This document shows, piece after piece, positions 60,715-64,000 of a stretch of DNA of 64,000 nucleotides. The notes beneath the pieces were generated by a model, which made no database searches, was not told the origin of the DNA, and worked only from the letters and a program-made list of their open reading frames with translations. The position numbers and the translations under genes are program-made. The stretch covers positions 4,583 through 68,582 of the forward strand of contig DASRFD010000049.1 in the NCBI GenBank assembly GCA_035651715.1, in the 5' to 3' direction. This DNA comes from Nevskia sp035651715 (GTDB taxonomy: Bacteria; Pseudomonadota; Gammaproteobacteria; Nevskiales; Nevskiaceae). Every line of letters begins with the position of its first letter. Within the stretch, counting starts at the first letter, position 1.

Positions 60715-61317
60715 ATGAATTCCATCCCGATCCAGCCCCGCATCTTTTATTACGGCACCCCGGTGGCGCTGATCACCACGCTCAACCCCGACGGCACCCC
60801 CAACATCTCGCCGATGTCCTCGTCATTCGCGCTCGGCGACCGCGTGGTGCTGGGCATGAGCGAGGGCGGGCAGGGCCTGGACAACCTGCGGCGCACCGGC
60901 GAGTGCGTCATCAACCTGCCCTCGGCGGCGCAGCACGGCGCGGTGGAGAGGCTGGCGCCGACCACCGGGCGCGCGCCGGTGCCGGAGGACAAGCGCGCCA
61001 TCGGCTACCGCCACGTCGCCGACAAGTTCGGCTGCGCCGGGCTGACGCCGCTGCGGTCCGAGCAGGTGGCGCCGCCGCGCATCGCCGAGTGCCCGCTGCA
61101 GCTGGAGGCGCGGCTGGTGGCGGCGCATGCCGGCGGGCCGCCGCCGCAGTTCACCATCCTGGAGACCTGCGTGCTGCGCACCCACGCCCACCGCGACATC
61201 GTGGTCGAGGGCACGCAGCATATCGACACCGGGCGCTGGCAGCCGCTGCTGTACGTGTTCCGCCACTACTTCGGCACCGGGCCGCGCCTGGCGCGGACCT
61301 TCAAGGCCGAGTACTGA
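60715..61317 (+). CDS. flavin reductase family protein
   Basis: 200-aa FMN-binding split-barrel protein: PRIFYYGTPVALITTLNPDGTPNISPMSSSFALGDRVVLGM near 10-50 and the loop GLDNLRRTGECVINLP near 55-70. Family members reduce FMN/FAD for monooxygenases or act alone as flavoproteins. The ATG follows CAATCACC without a strong ribosome site, but alternative starts would cut the first strand. Divergent from ArsR, its probable regulator; no oxygenase partner is next to it. Confidence 0.9.
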   Translation: MNSIPIQPRIFYYGTPVALITTLNPDGTPNISPMSSSFALGDRVVLGMSEGGQGLDNLRRTGECVINLPSAAQHGAVERLAPTTGRAPVPEDKRAIGYRHVADKFGCAGLTPLRSEQVAPPRIAECPLQLEARLVAAHAGGPPPQFTILETCVLRTHAHRDIVVEGTQHIDTGRWQPLLYVFRHYFGTGPRLARTFKAEY

Positions 61318-61347
61318 TGGGTACGAGGCCGCCGAGGCGGCGCGCAT

Positions 61348-61376
61348 AAAAAACGCCCCGTGAGCTTCACGGGGCG
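61348..61376 (-). terminator. Rho-independent terminator (minus strand)
   Basis: Perfect stem CGCCCCGTGA / TCACGGGGCG with a three-base loop (61354-61376), followed on the minus strand by TTTTTT (61353-61348). No protein gene ends here on that strand, pointing to a short RNA. Confidence 0.8.
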
Positions 61377-61446
61377 CGGCTCGCCGGGACTCCGAAGGTC
61401 GTGCGGGACTCGCAGAGTGCCGGTAGTGGAACGATCCACGATGCGT
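61348..61446 (-). ncRNA. candidate small RNA
   Basis: A plausible sigma-70-like promoter (61453-61482, minus) and the strong terminator bound about 99 bases with no ORF in a 287-base intergenic region. Inside, GTGGA/TCCAC and other short stems can form, and CGGGACTC is repeated (plus-strand 61385-61392, 61404-61411). No Rfam family is recognised by eye. The transcript itself is inferred. Confidence 0.45.
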
Positions 61447-61452
61447 GCCTCT

Positions 61453-61482
61453 AGCATAAAACATTTCTTCCGCCGATTTCAC
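61453..61482 (-). promoter_or_regulatory. promoter for candidate sRNA
   Basis: TATGCT -10 (61453-61458) and GTGAAA -35 (61477-61482) with an 18-base spacer, or TGAAAT with 17, on the minus strand, in an AT-rich patch. Expected start near 61446. Confidence 0.45.
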
Positions 61483-61604
61483 CGGGGGATTCGGGGAAAG
61501 GCCGGCAGGGCGATGAAAGCCCGGGGATTTTCGCCGCGCGCCGGCCTGGGGTAGAGTCGCGGCATGAGTCTTGCACCCTCTCCGGCGCCGCGCGGTCCGG
61601 CGGC

Positions 61605-62036
61605 ATGAGCCGGCCCGGATTCGAAACCTTCCGCATCCACTGGCGCTCGGTGCCGGTGGCGCTGCTGCTGCTGTGGTTCGGGCTGGGCGCCTGGCTGGTC
61701 TGGCCGCGCAAGCTGGCGCTGATCGCGCTGGGCGTGGAGCTGGTGCTGGCGCTCGGCCTGCTGTTCGGCCTGTTCACGGTGACGGTGGCGGAAGAGGGCC
61801 TGATCCTGTTCCGCGTCAACGAGCTGCGCTGGTCCCAGGTCAGCGGCGTGCGCGCGGTGCGTCTGCTCGGCCTGCCGCACCTGGTGATCTCGCGCCGCAA
61901 CGGCGGGCGCTGGTGGATGCCGCTGTACCTGCACGGCATGCCGCGGCTGCAGCAGGCACTGGCGGAAAAAGCGCCAATCGGCAATCCTCTGCGCCTCTAT
62001 GCAGAATCCGCCCTCGCTGCCCGTCTCGGCAAGTAG
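61605..62036 (+). CDS. hypothetical membrane protein
   Basis: 143-aa protein with two adjacent membrane helices (VPVALLLLWFGLGAWLVW and LALIALGVELVLALGLLFGLF) and a C-terminal beta domain (TVTVAEEGLILFRVNELRWSQVSGVRAVRLLG) resembling a small PH-like domain. Function unknown. It is one base (stop TAG, then C) from the next membrane gene, so the pair is probably an operon. Confidence 0.7.
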   Translation: MSRPGFETFRIHWRSVPVALLLLWFGLGAWLVWPRKLALIALGVELVLALGLLFGLFTVTVAEEGLILFRVNELRWSQVSGVRAVRLLGLPHLVISRRNGGRWWMPLYLHGMPRLQQALAEKAPIGNPLRLYAESALAARLGK

Positions 62037-62037
62037 C

Positions 62038-63345
62038 ATGCCCTTGCGCCCATCCTGCCTGACCCGGGCGCGGGTCGAGCACGCCCTGCGCTGGGCGCTG
62101 GGGGCGGCGATGCTGATGCGGCTGCTGTTCCCGTTCTACGATTCGCCGCTGAACCACCTGTTCTCCGATCCGGGCCGGCACTGGGAGAACGGGCTCTATT
62201 TCCTGCACCCCAACATCATGGGCAGCGGCGACCCCTACCTGTACCAGCTGTGGACCTGGCTGCTGCAGCAGGCGGCGGTGCGCGACCAGGCGGTGATCCT
62301 GACCGGGGCGGGCTTTCTGTGCGCGATGGTGCCTTACGGCTGGTATCGCGCGCTGAAGGAGCTGCTGCCGCGGGCCTGGGCCCTGGGCGGGGCGCTGGCC
62401 ATCGCCCTGGTGCCCGGCTTCCTCGGCATCTACGCCTATTTCATGAACGAGACGCTGCTGCTGACGCTGACCGGCTTCGCCTTCTGGGCGACCTTCCGCG
62501 CCCAGCGCAAGCGCACCGTGCGCGCCTTCGCCGCCGCCTGCGCGCTGTGGCTGGCCTGCGGCTTCACCCGCAGCGTGGCGCTGCCGATGGCCCTGCTATG
62601 CCTGCTGTGCCTGTGGCTGCCGCAGCGGCGCAAGCTGGCCAAGGCGGCGGTGGGCGTCGTGCTGCTGCTGGCCCTGGCGATCCCGGCCGGCCTGCACGGC
62701 AAGGTGGCGCTGGGTTATTTCGCGCCGTTCGGCAACCTCTACCTCAACGAGATCTACAGCCGCAGCGGCGCCAAGAACATCGGCCTGGACTTCGGGCCCA
62801 TGGGCCATTACCAGTTCGGCTCGCCCAGCTTCTACAACCCCAGCTTCTACCCCTTTTCCGACTGGCTGACCGCCCGCGAGGGCACCGTCCAGGTGACCAT
62901 CGACCTCAGCCAGGGCCGCCGCGACTGGATCGCCGAGCGCGCGCGGGTGGAGGCCGAGCGCACCTTCCCGCGCTGGCAGGAGGTATGGGAGAACTTCCTC
63001 TACCTGAGCTTCGCCGAGGCCTGGCCGGACAACGACCTGCGCTCCATCACCGGCTTTCTCACGGTGTGGACGCGCTGGCTGTGGCCGCCGCTGATCCTGT
63101 GGGTGGCCTGGGGCGTGGCGAAGAACCGCTTCCGCGGCCGCGAGTGGCTGCTGCCTGCCTGCGCCCTGGGCATGTTCCTGTACCTGGCGGTGCAGCGCGA
63201 GAGCGTGATGGAAGGACGCTTCCGCAAGCCGCTGGATCCGATCTTCGCCGCCGCGGCGGTGGTGCAGCTGTACCGCCGCCCGCGCCGGCTCAGGCCGCAG
63301 CCGCTGCCGGCAGGCAGCTACGCGATGACGGAGCCGGCCGCGTGA
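62038..63345 (+). CDS. polytopic membrane protein, GT-C/GT39-like
   Basis: 435-aa inner-membrane protein with about ten hydrophobic segments. DSPLNHLFSDPGRHWENG near 40 has the acidic loop after helix 1 typical of GT-C glycosyltransferases such as GT39, and LLLTLTGFAFWATFR, GFTRSVALPMALL are other membrane parts; a large periplasmic loop has REGTVQVTIDLSQGRRDW. A lipid-linked sugar transferase is the best guess, not proven. ATG 62038 starts one base after the previous stop; ATG 61999 overlaps that gene. Ends in a GTGA overlap with the thioesterase gene. Confidence 0.68.
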   Translation: MPLRPSCLTRARVEHALRWALGAAMLMRLLFPFYDSPLNHLFSDPGRHWENGLYFLHPNIMGSGDPYLYQLWTWLLQQAAVRDQAVILTGAGFLCAMVPYGWYRALKELLPRAWALGGALAIALVPGFLGIYAYFMNETLLLTLTGFAFWATFRAQRKRTVRAFAAACALWLACGFTRSVALPMALLCLLCLWLPQRRKLAKAAVGVVLLLALAIPAGLHGKVALGYFAPFGNLYLNEIYSRSGAKNIGLDFGPMGHYQFGSPSFYNPSFYPFSDWLTAREGTVQVTIDLSQGRRDWIAERARVEAERTFPRWQEVWENFLYLSFAEAWPDNDLRSITGFLTVWTRWLWPPLILWVAWGVAKNRFRGREWLLPACALGMFLYLAVQRESVMEGRFRKPLDPIFAAAAVVQLYRRPRRLRPQPLPAGSYAMTEPAA

Positions 63346-63788
63346 GCGCGCCATTCCGCTACTACTTCCGCGTGCGCTACGGCGAGTGCGACGCGCAGAA
63401 GGTGGTGTTCAACGCCCGTTACGGCGATTACGTCGATCTCGGCTTCTCCGAGTTCCTGCGCGCGCTCGGCTACGGCGAGGCGCTGGCCGCCGGCACGGTC
63501 GATTTCCAGCTGGTCAGGCAGGCCTTCGAATGGAAGGGCTCGGCGCGCTACGACGACGTCGTCGAGCTGACGCCGCGGGCGATCCGCTTCGGCAATACCT
63601 CGTTCACGCTCCTCACCGAATTCCGCATCGCCGGCAGCGAGCGGGTGTTCGCCACCGCGGAAACGGTGTATGTGCACGTCGACGGCCACGACCTCTCCAA
63701 GCAGCCGCTGCCGGCGGAACTGCGCGCGGCGCTGGAGCGCGGCGCCGCCGGCGCGGTCATCGACCACGCCGGCTACCTGCGGGCCTGA
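63342..63788 (+). CDS. acyl-CoA thioesterase (FadM/YbgC-like, 4HBT)
   Basis: 148-aa hotdog enzyme: YYFRVRYGECDAQKVVFNARYGDYVDLGFSEFLR near 7-41 with the 4HBT Asp (ECDAQ) and FQLVRQAFEWKGSARYDDVVEL. It hydrolyses acyl-CoA. GTG start overlaps the TGA of the membrane gene (GTGA), so it is translationally coupled. Its last 16 bases overlap the stop of the opposite-strand small gene. Confidence 0.9.
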   Translation: MSAPFRYYFRVRYGECDAQKVVFNARYGDYVDLGFSEFLRALGYGEALAAGTVDFQLVRQAFEWKGSARYDDVVELTPRAIRFGNTSFTLLTEFRIAGSERVFATAETVYVHVDGHDLSKQPLPAELRAALERGAAGAVIDHAGYLRA

Positions 63789-63976
63789 GTCCGCCCCTCC
63801 CGCAGCAGCGCCTCGCCGCGCGCGGTGACCACGTAGGTCGGGCCCCAGCCGCGCATCAGCAGGCCGAGCTGCTCCAGCCTGGCCAGCACCTCGAGGCTCG
63901 CGCCGGTGTCCTGCCGGTCGCGGGCATAGCGCTCCAGGCAGAGCCATTCCTCGTCGCTGAGTCCGTGTTGATCCAT
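63773..63976 (-). CDS. small winged-helix-like protein
   Basis: 67-aa protein: LSDEEWLCLERYARDRQDTGASLEVLARLEQLGLLMRGWG followed by YVVTARGEALLREG, the helix-turn-helix and wing of a minimal MarR/ArsR-like or DUF-type DNA-binding module. No sensor domain. The full gene is inside the window but its promoter is not. It converges on the thioesterase gene with a 16-base overlap. Confidence 0.6.
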   Translation of the reverse strand: MDQHGLSDEEWLCLERYARDRQDTGASLEVLARLEQLGLLMRGWGPTYVVTARGEALLREGRTQARR

Positions 63977-64000
63977 GGCTGGTCCCGTGGCGTGAACTTG

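Noticed and set aside
61348..61446. RsmY/RsmZ-type sRNA
   Set aside because: Only two or three GGA motifs and none clearly in hairpin loops, so CsrA sequestration is not supported.

Overview
The window is very GC-rich, densely coded DNA from a Gram-negative bacterium. The gamma-type RpoE, the FimV/FimX-type pilus proteins, a DUF1302/DUF1329 pair, the cytochrome P450 and many lipid or CoA-linked enzymes point to a gammaproteobacterium of the Nevskiales (Solimonadaceae) kind. That placement is an inference from gene content. I see no rRNA, tRNA, CRISPR array, prophage or transposase, so this looks like ordinary chromosome. About 66 protein genes are supported, most with short gaps or ATGA/GTGA overlaps.

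Layout. 1-7.5 kb (minus): edge-truncated uracil-DNA glycosylase, GH5 lipoprotein glycosidase, DUF1302 outer-membrane protein, then an SDR and a CocE-like lipoprotein hydrolase that are translationally coupled. 7.7-12.1 kb: two AraC regulators of the Arabinose_bd type, a carboxymuconolactone-decarboxylase-like protein, a GNAT enzyme and a sterol-desaturase-family hydroxylase. 12.1-18.9 kb (minus): HAD phosphatase, ICMT-like membrane protein, EutBC, a secreted protein, VOC and AhpD-like proteins and TehA, facing a cupin-AraC regulator. 20-23.7 kb: Fsr-type exporter, AraC regulator, DUF1348-TetR operon with a double operator, VOC protein. 23.9-27.3 kb: a short FimV-like protein abutting a membrane protein with degenerate GGDEF and EAL domains. 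27.5-35.9 kb: dodecin, M20 hydrolase, a DUF1851 pair, hydroxyacid dehydrogenase, SDR, BASS transporter with divergent LysR, DUF2937 protein. 36-43.8 kb: MntH behind a large Fur-like palindrome, a second FimV-like protein, a phosphoesterase lipoprotein, DUF1329, and a GntR-desaturase operon. 43.8-44.9 kb is a sparsely coding, AT-richer stretch. 44.9-50.5 kb: Fpg/Nei glycosylase, alpha/beta hydrolase, small lipoproteins, PA2169-type four-helix protein, RpoE and MAPEG. 50.6-58.1 kb: P450, a 169-bp MITE-like element, second CocE-like lipoprotein, crotonase, threonine aldolase, GST. 58.2-64 kb: PaaI thioesterase, ArsR plus a PD-(D/E)XK-like protein, flavin reductase, a candidate sRNA, membrane proteins, FadM-like thioesterase.

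How the parts fit. Many genes suit growth on hydrophobic or aromatic compounds: DUF1302/DUF1329, P450, crotonase, SDRs, thioesterases, hydroxylases, secreted hydrolases and several one-component regulators. Metal (MntH), thiol (GST, AhpD-like) and envelope-stress (RpoE) functions are mixed in.

The most unusual items are: an SDR gene whose only well-placed initiation codon reads ATC; the truncated FimV / inactive GGDEF-EAL pair; a MITE family whose inverted-repeat ends recur at gene ends beside TAG stop codons; overlapping, mutually exclusive hairpins before an rpoE that lacks rseA; and a possible minus-strand sRNA at 61.35-61.45 kb.
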